Positions 40,840 through 51,260 of a stretch of 64,000 nt of DNA are shown here, one piece after another. How positions within the stretch are numbered: the stretch's first letter is position 1; every line of letters starts with the position of its first letter. The notes beneath the pieces were generated by a model, which saw nothing but the letters and a program-made list of their open reading frames with translations, was not told where the DNA came from and searched no databases. The position numbers and the translations under genes were made by a program. The stretch comes from Closterium sp. NIES-65. Lineage: Eukaryota; Streptophyta; Zygnematophyceae; Desmidiales; Closteriaceae. The stretch spans positions 1 to 64,000 of the forward strand of contig CANXME010000808.1 of the NCBI GenBank assembly GCA_948144175.1, read 5' to 3'.

Positions 40840-41850
40840 CTCGGTAGTAGGGCGGCTCGGCTGCTGGGCGGCTCGGCGGCTGGGCGGCTCGGCGGCTCGG
40901 TGCTCGGCTGCTGGGCGGCTCGGCTGCACAGCGGCTCGGCGGCTGGGCGGCTCCGCGGCTCGGCGCTCGGCTGCTGGGCGGCTCGGCTGCTGGGCGGCCC
41001 GGCTGAACGGCGGCTTGGCTGGTGGGCGGCCGGGCGGCTCTGCAGCTGGGCGGCCCGGCTCCTCCGGTACTCGGCGGCGTGGCGGTTGGCTGCTCGGGTG
41101 CACGCTGCAGGGTGGTGCTGCGGTCGGCGGCTCGGGTGGCGGTCAGGAGAGGAGAGTGGCAGGGCCGCAGCAGACGGGCGGCGGGGCCCCAGGTGCAGGG
41201 CGGCGGGGCCGCAGCAGAAGGGCGGTGGGGCCGCGAGGTGTAGGGCGGCGGGGCCGCTAAAGCAGGGCGGCGGGGCCGCGAGGTGTAGGGCGGCGGGGCC
41301 GCTAAAGCAGGGCGGCGGGGCCGCGAAGTGTAGGGCGGCGGGGCCGATAGGTGTAGGGCGGCGGGGCCGCTAAAGCAGGGCGGCGGGGCCGCGAGGTGTA
41401 GGGCGGCGGGGCCGCTAAAGCAGGGCGGCGGGGCCGCGAAGTGTAGGGCGGCGGGGCCGATAGGTGTAGGGCGGCGGGGCCGCTAAAGCAGGGCGGCGGG
41501 GCCGCGAGGTGTAGGGCGGCGGGGCCGCGAGGTGTAGGGCGGCGGGGCCGCGAAAGCAGGGCGGCGGGGCCGCGAGGTGTAGCGCGGCGGGGCCGCTAAA
41601 GCAGGGCGGCGGGGCCGCGAAGTGTAGGGCGGCGGGGCCGCTAGGTGTAGGGCGGCGGGGCCGCTAAAGCACGGCAGCGGGGCCGCTAAAGCAGGGTGGC
41701 GGGGCCGGTAAAGCAGGGCGGCGAGGCCGCGAATCAGGGGCGGCAGGGCCGCGACAGTAGGGCGGCAGGGCCGCTAAAGCAGGGCGGCGGGGCCGGTAAA
41801 GCAGGGCGGCGAGGCCGCGAATTAGGGGCGGCGGGGCCGCTAAGGGAGGG
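40840..41850 (-). repeat. E5 leader minisatellites
   Basis: The zone next to Gag (40,840-41,130) is made of GGCGGCTCGGC units. The zone next to the LTR (about 41,160-41,850) is made of 22-23-bp units alternating GCTAAAGCAGGGCGGCGGGGC and GAGGTGTAGGGCGGCGGGGC. Conserved leader hairpin text (GCGCGACTCGGGATGAGCGC, GGTGGGCCC) lies at about 41,890-41,945. Confidence 0.85.
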
Positions 41851-41971
41851 AAGGCCGCTAGGGCGGCTCGTCGAGTTAACAGCCCGAGGCGCGACTCGGG
41901 ATGAGCGCGCTTCGGGCAGTAAAAAAAAATCGAAGTGGTGGGCCCTGAGCGCAGTTCCCACAGGGGAACCT

Positions 41972-41982
41972 GCTCGATACCA
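41972..41982 (-). promoter_or_regulatory. E5 primer-binding site
   Basis: Minus strand TGGTATCGAGC next to the 5' LTR, the same sequence as in E3. Confidence 0.8.
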
Positions 41983-42057
41983 TGAGAGAAGTTGAACGAG
42001 AATGAATGCACTATGGAAGAGTTGGGTACAAGTACTAACCCTAATTGGGTTGTACCC
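41983..42057 (-). repeat. E5 5' LTR, first part (split by E6)
   Basis: 75 bp matching the start of 34,468-34,598 on the plus strand, ending at TACCC where E6 inserted. The rest is at 48,592-48,647. Confidence 0.93.
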
Positions 42058-42189
42058 TGTGAGAATGAGAACGAGAATGGATCAACTATGAGTGAAGTGA
42101 GTACATATAGGAAACCCTAAATAGGTTGTACCCCCTATGGGATACCCCACTATAGCCTACACAACAGCATAAGCTATAATGTTCTGACA
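42058..42189 (-). repeat. E6 3' LTR (132 bp)
   Basis: It begins TGTGAGAATGAGAACG on the plus strand and ends GTTCTGACA. Its partner is 48,456-48,586. Confidence 0.94.
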
Positions 42190-42401
42190 CACCCCCATAG
42201 GCAAAGTGGGGGAGAACAAGGGGTCACAAGACCAGTCAAGGAAAGCAAAGCAAAGCAAGCTCAGGGTGGATCACAAAGTCACCACACAGTCTGAGCACAA
42301 GGTCAAGGCCACAAGGCCAGTTCACAAGCAAGAGTACACACATATATATAAAGCTAGACAAGCAAGAGCAGGTATACATATATGTGAGAGTACAAGCAAG
42401 G

Positions 42402-45400
42402 TCAAGAGGAGAGCAAGTGAGGCAAGACGGGCAAAAGACCCAGCTGAGTGCAGAAGCGCTGATGATCACAAGGCGCAAGTGCCTTGGTGAAGACATCAGC
42501 AGTGTTGGCCTCAGAGGCCACATACGCAAGCCGCAACTGGCCACGCTGCTGTAGCTCACGAGCAAGGAAGTAGCGGAGAGCAATGTGCTTTGTTCTGTGC
42601 TCCAGTCGCTGCTCTCGACACAAGGCCAGCATGGCCTTGTTGTCTACGTACAGGACTGGAGGAAAACGAGGCGGCTCTCCAAGGTCGGTCAGCAGGTAGG
42701 TGAGCCAGCGAAGCTCCTGTGCAGCCATGGCCCCGGCGTAGATCTCAGCCTCACAACTGGAGCCGAGAACAGAAGACGAGCGAGTAGCCCGCCACGAAAC
42801 AGAGCCGGAACCAAGGCTGAAGGTGTAACCCTGTGACGACCGCTGCGTAGCCTGGTCGTCAGCCCAAGAAGCGTCCGCGTGCCCAGTAAGGACCACTGGA
42901 CTCCGCCCTCCAAGCACTAGCCCCATGCCTGACGTACTGCACAAGTAGCGCAACACCCTCTTCGCTGCAGCCATGTGCTCTGGTCGGTGTCTCCCAGGAG
43001 CAACATAGCGTGCAAGAATGCTAAGAGGGTATGCAAGGTCAGGACGTGTGCAGGTCATCAGGTACATGAGGCAGCCAACAAGCTCTGGGTACGGGCCACT
43101 CGACTCTACGGACTCATCCGAAGGCAGAGCTGAGAGCGAGTGGCGAGTAGGCAGAGGAGTGGCCTGAGGCGAGGAGTACGTGAAGCCGAAGCGCTGAAGG
43201 ACCTGCTGCACCATGTGTGACTGAGTCAGGGTAATGGTGCGGCGTGCTCTGTCCCGGGTGATCTGCAAGCCAAGGTAGCTGCGCAGTTCACCCAGGTCAG
43301 TGCACGTGTGTCTCTTCTGCAGCTCGGACTTCACGTAGGCGAGTCCAGCAGTGTCAGCTGTGGCGAAGACCAAGTCGTCGACGTACACGAGGATGTAGAA
43401 CGGCGGCAGAGAGGTGTCGGTGCGCAGAAACAGCGACGGGTCGGCAGTAGAAGGAGCAAACCCAAGAGCCGCAAGCGTAGTCCTCAGTGTGTCGTGCCAC
43501 TCACGTGGCGCCTGGCGGAGACCGTAGACTGGACGCCGGAGACTCCACTGGGTACCAGGAGGGAAAGACCCAGTGAAGCCAGGTGGGCGACGCAGCCAGA
43601 TCTCCTCGTGCAGGCTGCCCTGCAAGAAAGCTGTGCTGAAGTCGAGAGAGTGCAGCTCGTAGTCACGGTGAGCAGCAACGTGCAGCAGTACCCAAAGAGT
43701 GGTCATCTTCGGGGTGGGGGAGAAGGTCTGAAAGTAGTCAACTCCCTGCCGCTGACTGAAGCCACGAGCCACGTAACGCGCCTTGAAACAGGCGGAGAAC
43801 CCGGCGGCCGCTTCACCCTGAAGATCCACATGCCACTGACGATGTTCGCCCCAGGAGGGGGGACAGCATCAAGTACTACCAGTACGAGCACCTCCGGGAC
43901 CCGCGACCGCAGCACCCTCAGCAGGAGAAGAACCTCCAGCACCAGCAGCACGACGCCAGCGCCGGGCAAACCACTCGCGCAGCTCCTGTGGAGAGAATGG
44001 CTCCCGGCGAGACAAAGCACCCGGAGAACCTCCAGGTGGAGCACCTCCAATAGCAGTACCCCCAGGCGTAGCACCCCCAGGCTCAGCACCCCCCGGCTCA
44101 GTAAGCCCAGGCTCAGCACCCCCAGGCTCAGCACCCCCAGACGTAGTACCCCCAGGCTCAGCACCCCCAGGCTCAACACCCCCAGACGCAGCACCCCCAG
44201 GCCCCGCACCCCCAGGTCTTGCAGCCCCAGGGTCAACACCCCCAGGGGCAGCACCCTTAGCATCACCAGAGTCACCAGTGACCTCGACAGGCTCGACTGC
44301 GTCTACCTGGGACACACCTGAAGGGGCAGGACCCTGAGGGGGCAGGGGGTCTACCTGAGGGGGACCTGGTACCAGGAAGAGTGGGGGTGGGGGGAGGGAC
44401 GGAGTGCGGTAGGGGAAGAGGCGGTAGTAGGGGACCGACTCGTCAAACGTGACGTCCTGGGAGGACAGAACACGGCGGTGGGGTGGTAGAACTGCCACCC
44501 AGGCGCGTTAGGGGGGAACCCCAGGAAGACGCAAGGAGCAGCACGAGGGGACAGCTTGTCCGCAGACAAGTCGCGGACAAACGCCCGAGATCCCCAGACC
44601 CGGAACGCCGACACATCGCCAACCTTCCCCGTCCACAGCAGGGCTGGGGAGGTCTCCGGCGTGGATACCCTGGGGTGGAGGTTGAGCTGATGCGCCGCGT
44701 ACCTGACCGCAAACGGCCACAGAAAATGGGGGGCAGCCGCATGCATCATAGACGTACGAGCGACGTCCATGACCATGCCAATGCGGCGCTCAGCAATCCC
44801 ATTTTGCTGCGGTGAGTTTGGAAGCGTGAAGGTCTGACGGATGCCTCGTGCACGACAGAAGGCTCGCAGAAGGCCAGAGGAAAACTCTCCGCCTCTGTCC
44901 GAGTGCAGACGCAAAACAGGAAAGTCCGAGCCAAAGCGCTGCCTAAGCTGAAGACGAGCTGCGCGGATCCAGTCGATCAACACCTCAGTGACATCACCCT
45001 TGCTGCGCAAGGGGAAGACTGTGGTGTAACGCGAGTAGTCGTCAACAACGAGCAGAAGGTAGCGCTCGTGACCCTGTCCACGGACGCGGGCTGGGCCCCA
45101 CACGTCCATGTGAAGCGTCTGCAACGGGGTCTCTGTCGGAGGAAACTGGGAGGAGTGAGGGGCAGCACGCTGGCGCCCCTCGACACAGGGGACACAGGCA
45201 CGGCCAAGGCCCTGAGGAAGGGGAGGGAGGGACCGGGGGAGACCAGACACAAGAAGACGGGAGGCCATGCCTCTGAGCCGAAGCAGAGAGGGGTGGCCAA
45301 GGCGGTGGTGCCAGAGGAGAGTCTCGTGAGACAGGAGACGACACGAACAGGGGGCAGACTCAGGACCAGACCTGGACGCCGCAGCAAACACCTGACCCGA

Positions 45401-47346
45401 CGCAGCTACCCTACCAGACTCAGCAACTGGAGAGGACGCAGTGGTCAGAGTGTACAGGCTCGACCCCGGCTGACGAGTGAACGTAGCCAGGTGGCGGCCT
45501 GTGCCAGCCTCTGTACAGTGGGTCACTCTCCGACGCGCAGGAGTGAACTGGTGGACCCCCGCATCCTGTAGGTCAGCACCACTCACCAGGTTCGTCAAGA
45601 ACGAGGGGAGGTAGAGACCAGACAGGGTGCCAGAGGGAGCCGCCGGACAAGGGAGGACTGTGGAGAAGCGAGACAGGACAGGACCCCCAGAGGGGTCAGC
45701 CAGAGACACCGCAACCGGCCGACTAAGCGGCATGAGTGTGGTGCAGTCTCGAAAGAAGGAGCGAGACGCCCCAGAGTCAAGGGTGAAGGTGAGGGAGGCC
45801 GAAGCCGACGTAGTACCTGAGAGCGCAGACTCACCAGTACCTGAGGACGCAGACACACCAGCACCTAGAGCAGCAGCGTCGCACGCACCTAGGGCAGCAG
45901 CCGTACCAGTACCTAGAGTAGTAGTCTCAATGCCCGGATCGGGCGGGAAACACCGGTAACAGTCACCCTCATCACTAATAGACACAGCATACATGGCAGA
46001 AAGAATAGCATCAAAGTCAAGATCAAAGATGGCCACACCCGCCCTAGACAGCTCGCCCCAGCGAGGGATCTCTGAGGCCTCTGGGAACTGGTGACGCCAC
46101 GCGTCCGTCAGGCGGCCAAAGCAGCGCGGAGTGGGGTGCGCACCCCCACACTGCTCACCCGCACGGTCGCCGGTGCGCAGGACGTAGGTGCACGGACCAA
46201 AACCCCCACCCCGCTGGCGTGCAGTGTACCACTCACGGAGCTGCTGAGGGGACAGGGTCTCACGACCGCGCTGCTGCTGCTGGCGCGAGCCACCACCGGA
46301 GCCACTCCTCTGTGACGACCCGCGACCAGCTCCACCGCCACCCCCACCGCCTCCGCCTCCTCCGCTGCCTCCACCACTGCCGCCGCCTCCGCCGCCGCCT
46401 CCACCGCCGCCTCCTCCGCTCCCATCGCCACCGCCGCCGCCGCCTCCGCCTCCACTGCCGCCACCGACCCCTCCACCCCCACCTCCACTCCCACCGCCAC
46501 CCCCACTCTCCCCACCGCCTCCACCTCCACCTCCACCGCCCGCTCCTCCAGCTCCCTTGCCCCCCTTGCCCTTGCCAGGGCGGCGTCTCCCGCTAGGGGC
46601 AGGCGCCGCGTCGACCGACTCAAGACCAAGGAGGTCGGCCGCAGCAGCAGAGGCAACAGAGGGCAGCAGGGGGGAGGGAGAACACCCCTCAAAGATGGGG
46701 GTGCGCGGGTCACCTCGAGAGGCTCCTACAGCGACGATGCTCTTCTCTATCGCTAGGAGAGCCTTGTCGAGGAGGTCTACGGTGAGCGTGGTGGGACAGA
46801 CTGAGAGAAAGTGGTCCCTGACTACGCGAAGGGAGTCAAGGAGGCGAGTGACTAGGAAGTACAGAGTGATGTACATGGGGGGGGGTTCGCGGCGCAGAAG
46901 TCAGCAGGGAGTGCAGCACGGTAGCGAGTCTTACCAGTGCGGAGGTGCGTGATGAGGTCAGCTACGGTGGGAAAAGCAGCAAGGTCAGGGAAGAGGTACG
47001 GCAGCATGAGACGGCTCAGTGCAGCAGTGGCAGGGGAGGAGTAGCGCGCGACTACAGCGTCGTACAAGGTCTGAGCACTCTTGTACTGGCTAAAGTGCGC
47101 ACGCTCGGAGGTAGGGAGGTGGCGACGAATAGCAAGATGTGCAGCAGCGTCGCGCGTGGCCCACTGGGAGCGAACAGTGGCGTCAGCATTAGCAGCAGGG
47201 GCAGGGGAAGCGCCAGAGGTAAGGTCAAAGAGAGAGAGGCCGTTTGCCCTATCGCACTGTAAGAACAGCTGCAGGTCGTCGACCCAGACCTCAAAGTCTA
47301 CGGCTCGTCCCTCAGCGTCAAACGTGAGGACACTAGGGGTAGCCAT
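42402..47346 (-). pseudogene. E6 gag-pol coding region (broken)
   Basis: The ATG at 47,346 gives MATPSVLTFDAEGRAVDFEV. Poly-glycine of Gag is at about 46,330-46,560, the knuckle near 46,120-46,200, protease near 45,770, integrase near 44,450-45,120, RT near 43,150-43,850 and RNase H near 42,430-42,900. It carries about five breaks in all. Confidence 0.88.
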
Positions 47347-47439
47347 GACGACAGATGACGAGCAGTGTAAACAATAGGGGAGGGAGGGCCGTGCAGGGGG
47401 AGAAGGCACTGTGCTCACCAGACAGGGCAGCTCTGACGG

Positions 47440-48300
47440 TCCAGCTGCTGGGCGGCTTGGTAGCAGGGCGGCTCGGCGGCAGGGCGGCTCGGCGGCAGGG
47501 CGGCTCGGCTTCTGGGCGGCTCGGCGGCAGGGCGGCTCGGCGGCAGGGCGGCTCGGCTTCCGGGCGGCTCGGCAGCAGGGCGGCTCGGCGGCAGGGCGGC
47601 TCGGCTTCCGGGCGGCTCGGCGGCAGGGCGGCTCTCATGCAGGGCGGCGCGGCGGCGCTGGTTCAGGGCGGCGCGGCTGTCGTAGGTAGGGCGGCGGGTG
47701 AGCCGCAGGTAGGGCTGCAGGTGCGCCGCAGGTAGGGCGGCGGGTGGGGCCGCAGGTAGGGCGGCGGGTGGGGCCGCAGGTAGAGCGGCGGGTGGGCCGC
47801 AGGTATGGCGGCGGGTGAGCCGCAGTTAGGGCGGCGGGTGCGCCGCAGGTAGGTCGGCGGGTGCGCCGCAGGTAGGGCGGCGGGTGCGCCGCAGGTAGGT
47901 CGGCGGGTGGCCGCAGGTAGGGCGGCGGGTAGGGCCGCAGGTAGGTCGGCGGAGGGCCGTAGGTAAGGGCGGCGACGGGCCGTAGGTAAGGGCGGCGACG
48001 GGCCGTAGGTAGGGCGGCGACGGGCCGTAGGTAAGGGCGGCGACGAGCCGGTGCAAGGGCGGCGCGAAGCCGCGGGTAAGGGCGGCGACGGGCCGGGGCG
48101 GCGCGAAGCCGCAGGTAAGGGCGGCGACGGGCCGGGGCGGCTCGAAGCCGCAGGTAGAGGCGGCGCGAAGCCGCGGGAAGGGCGGCGACGGGGCCTGGGC
48201 GGCGCGAGGCCGCAGGTAGGGGCGGCGCGAAGCCGCCGGTGAGGGCGGCGCAAAGCCGCGGGTAAGGGCGGCGACGGGCCGGGAAAAGGGCGGCGCGCCG
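47440..48300 (-). repeat. E6 leader minisatellites
   Basis: About 47,440-47,640 consists of GGCGGCTCGGCGGCAGG-type units (next to Gag). About 47,650-48,300 consists of GCCGCAGGTAGGGCGGCGG units, grading into GACGGGCCGTAGGTAAGG. A pairable CGCGACTCGAGGCGCG and GGTGGGCCC occur at about 48,385-48,420 near the primer site. Confidence 0.85.
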
Positions 48301-48455
48301 CAGCCGCTAGGGCGGCTCGACGCGACTGTAAGGGCGGCGCGACGGGCCGCTAGGTGCGACTCGACGGGCCGCTAAAAAAAAAGGCAGGCGCGACTCGAGG
48401 CGCGCTTCGGTGGGCCCAAGGAACAGTCCCTAGGAGGGGACCTGCTCTGATTCCA

Positions 48456-48586
48456 TGTGAGAATGAGAACGAGAATGGATCAACTATGAGTGAAGTGAGT
48501 ACATATAGGAAACCCTAAATAGGTTGTACCCCCTATGGGATACCCCACTTCGCCTACACAACAGCATAAGCTATAATGTTCTGACA
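48456..48586 (-). repeat. E6 5' LTR (131 bp)
   Basis: Partner of 42,058-42,189, followed by the target copy TACCC at 48,587-48,591. Confidence 0.93.
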
Positions 48587-48591
48587 TACCC

Positions 48592-48647
48592 CATGTAGGC
48601 TACCCCACTACAGCCTACACAAAAGCATAAGCTATAATGTTCTGACA
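48592..48647 (-). repeat. E5 5' LTR, second part
   Basis: The 56 bp that complete the split LTR of E5 (GGCTACCCCACTACAGCC to GTTCTGACA). Followed by the target copy ACAAG, after which the satellite resumes as ACAAGGTGGAGCC. Confidence 0.92.
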
Positions 48648-50018
48648 ACAAGGTGGAGCCAGAACTCTGAAATCTCGTAAATTATGTGGAACGAAAATGT
48701 TAGAACCTAGTTTTGTTGACGTAGAAGGCCTAATCTAGTGGACTGGCAAAAATATGGTACTAACTACATCTCTACAAACATAAGTAATGCGCTGGTCAGT
48801 TTGGTAGGAATGCGCGTTTGTACTACAGATATCTATACGATTGGAATGCTTATAACTACCAAATTACATAGACCCAAAAGGTTAGAACCTTGTTGGGCGG
48901 TAGGAAAATATGTAATATAGAATAAAAATGAAATGTATATGGTACTCTTTGTATTTCTACTGAGTAAGTAATGCGTTTTTCGGTTCGGTTAGTATACACG
49001 CTTGTGTGCACAAGGCGGAGCTGGAACTCTGAAATCTCCCAAATTATGTGGATCCCAAAGGTAAGAACCTAGTTTTGTTGAAGTAGAAGGCCTAGTGTAG
49101 TGCACTGGCAATAATATAGTAGTAATTGCATCTCTACAAACACAAGTAATGCGCAGTTCAGTTTGGTAGGTATGCGCGCTTGTACTGCAGGTGCCATGTA
49201 CGATTGGAATGCCTATATCTGCCAAATTATATAGATCCAAAAGGCTAGAACCTGGTTGGGCGGTGGGGAAATGTGTAATTTAGGGGAAAAGGGAAAAATA
49301 TATCGTAATTTTTGTATTTCTAGAGAGAAAGTAATGCGTTGTTCGGTTCGGCCAGTATGCATGCTTGTGTGCAGGTAGACGGTGGAGCCAAAACAATGAA
49401 ATCCCATAGAATATGTGGATCAAAAAGGTTAGAACCTAGTTTTGTTGAAGTAGAAGGCTTGATCTAGTGGACTATCAAGAATATGGTACTAACTGCATCC
49501 CTACAAACATATGTAAAGCGTTGGTCAGTTTGGTAGGTATGTGCGCCTGTAGTGCAGGTACCATGCACAACTGGGATGCCTATATTTGTCGAATTACATC
49601 GATCCAAAAGGGTAGAACCTGGTTTGGCGATGGGGAAATGTATAACTTAGAGGAAAATAAAGAAATATATGGTACTCTTTGTATTTCTACGGAGAATGTA
49701 ATACGTTGTTTGGTTCGGTCAGCATGGACGCTTGTGTGCAGGTACACGGTGGAGCGTGAACTCTGAAATCTCCCAAATTATGTTGATCGAAAAGGTTAGA
49801 ACCTAGTTTTGTTGATGTAGAAGGCCTATTCTAGTGGACTGACAAGAATATGCTACTAACTGCATTTCTACAAACATATGCAATGCGCTGGTTAGTTTGG
49901 TAGGTATGCGCGCTTATATTGCAGATACCATGTACGATTGGAATGCCTATATCTGCTAAATTACATAGATCCAAAAGGTTCGAACTTGGTTGGATGGTGG
50001 GAAAATGTGTAATCTAGA
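48648..50018. repeat. Sat366 satellite, segment 6 (right end of the array)
   Basis: Almost four dimeric units. It ends in AATGTGTAATCTAGAGG and changes abruptly into the 181-bp satellite near 50,018. No gene is seen. Confidence 0.9.
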
Positions 50019-50922
50019 GGGCTGCGCTAGTCTGGGCCTATTTCCAAGCCAGCAAGGGCGTGGGAGGGTTGCGAGCATCATCGGTCATCGGCGCTCGCGA
50101 ATAAAGATTGCGCGCTGCACTTCCTGCACATGTGTAGATCGTTCCGCGTTCCGAGGGTGGAAGCGTACGTTCTGAGCGTTTTTCTTCTGCCGCATCATGT
50201 GGCTACGCTTATTTAGGCCTATAACCAAGCAAAGGGCATGACAACGTTGCAAGCATTATCTGACATCGGCGCTCGCAAATTGAAAGCGCCCGCTGCACTT
50301 CCTGTACATGTTCGGATCCTTCCGCATTTTGGGGTGGCAGCGCTCGTTTTGAGCATTTTTCTTCCGCCGAGCCATGTGGCTGCACTAGTCTGGTCCTATT
50401 ACCAAGCGAGCAAGGGCGCATGAGGGTTGCGAGCATCATTGGTCATCGGCGCTTGCGAATTGAGAGCGCCCGCTGCACTAACTGCACACTCGTGGATCCT
50501 TCCGCGTTTTGGGGGTGGAAGCGCTCGTTTTGAGCGTTTTTCCTTCGCCGGGTCACGTGGCTACGCTAGTCTGGTCATATTACCAAGCTATCAAGGGCGT
50601 AGGAGGGTTGCAAGCATCATTGGTCATCGGCGCACACGAATGAAGAGCGCCCGCTGCACTTCCTGCACATGTGCTGATCCTTCCGCGTTTTGGGGGTGGA
50701 AGAGCTCGTTCCTAGCGTTTTTCTTCAACTGGGTCATGTGGCTACGCTAGTCTGGTCCTATTACCAAGCCAGCAAGGGCGTGGGAGGGTTGCGAGCATCA
50801 TCGGTCATCGGCGCTCGCGAGTGAAGAGCGCCCGCTGCACTTCCGGCACATGGGCGGATCCTTCCGCGTTTTGGGGGTGGAAGCGCTCGTTCCGAGCGTT
50901 TTTCTTCCGCCGCGTCACGTGG
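50019..50922. repeat. 181-bp satellite (Sat181), left part, about five copies
   Basis: Landmark CATGTGG/CACGTGG recurs at about 50,196, 50,373, 50,554, 50,735 and 50,916, a step of 177-181 bp. Other fixed points are TATTACCAAGC, GGGTTGCGAGCATCAT and GGATCCTTCCGC. The array is cut at CGTGG by E7 and resumes at 58,154. Confidence 0.92.
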
Positions 50923-51054
50923 TGTGAGAATAAGCGAACAGGAATGAATGAACTAGCAGTGAAATGAGTACAAGTAGGAAACCCTAGAATTGTGTACCCC
51001 CTATAGGCTAACCCACTGTAGCCTACACAAGCAGAACATATATAATGTTTGACA
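50923..51054 (-). repeat. E7 3' LTR (132 bp)
   Basis: It begins TGTGAGAATAAGCGAAC on the plus strand and ends ATGTTTGACA. Its partner is 58,022-58,153. Confidence 0.95.
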
Positions 51055-51260
51055 CACCCCCATAGGCAAAGTGGGGGAGAACAAGGGGTCACAAGACCAG
51101 TCAAGCAAAGCAAAGCAAGCTCAGGGTGGATCACAAAGTCACCACACAGTCCGAGCACAAGAGCAAGGCCAGAGGCCAGTTCACATGCAGGAGTACAGAC
51201 ATATATATAAAACTAGACAAGCAAGAGCAGGTATATATATATGTCACAGTACAAGTGAAG

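Larger units (their letters stand above)
42058..48586 (-). mobile_element. E6: Ty1/copia retrotransposon nested in the 5' LTR of E5
   Basis: LTRs 42,058-42,189 (132 bp) and 48,456-48,586 (131 bp) differ at about two places. The 5-bp duplication TACCC lies at 42,053-42,057 and 48,587-48,591, both inside the LTR of E5. Length is 6,529 bp. The primer site (minus strand TGGAATCAGAGC, 48,444-48,455) abuts the right LTR. Parts seen are Gag with poly-glycine and knuckle, protease, integrase, linker, RT and RNase H. It is broken, with about five breaks, and is shorter than its relatives. It is necessarily younger than E5. Confidence 0.94.
34468..48647 (-). mobile_element. E5: Ty1/copia retrotransposon, host of nested E6
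   Basis: The left LTR is 34,468-34,598 (131 bp). The right LTR is split by E6 into 41,983-42,057 and 48,592-48,647; together these also make 131 bp, with one visible difference from the left copy. Target duplications ACAAG lie at 34,463-34,467 and 48,648-48,652. Without E6 it is about 7.65 kb. The primer site (minus strand TGGTATCGAGC, 41,972-41,982) abuts the right LTR. Gag starts at 40,751 and the coding remains end at 34,810. It is broken, with about five breaks. Confidence 0.94.
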
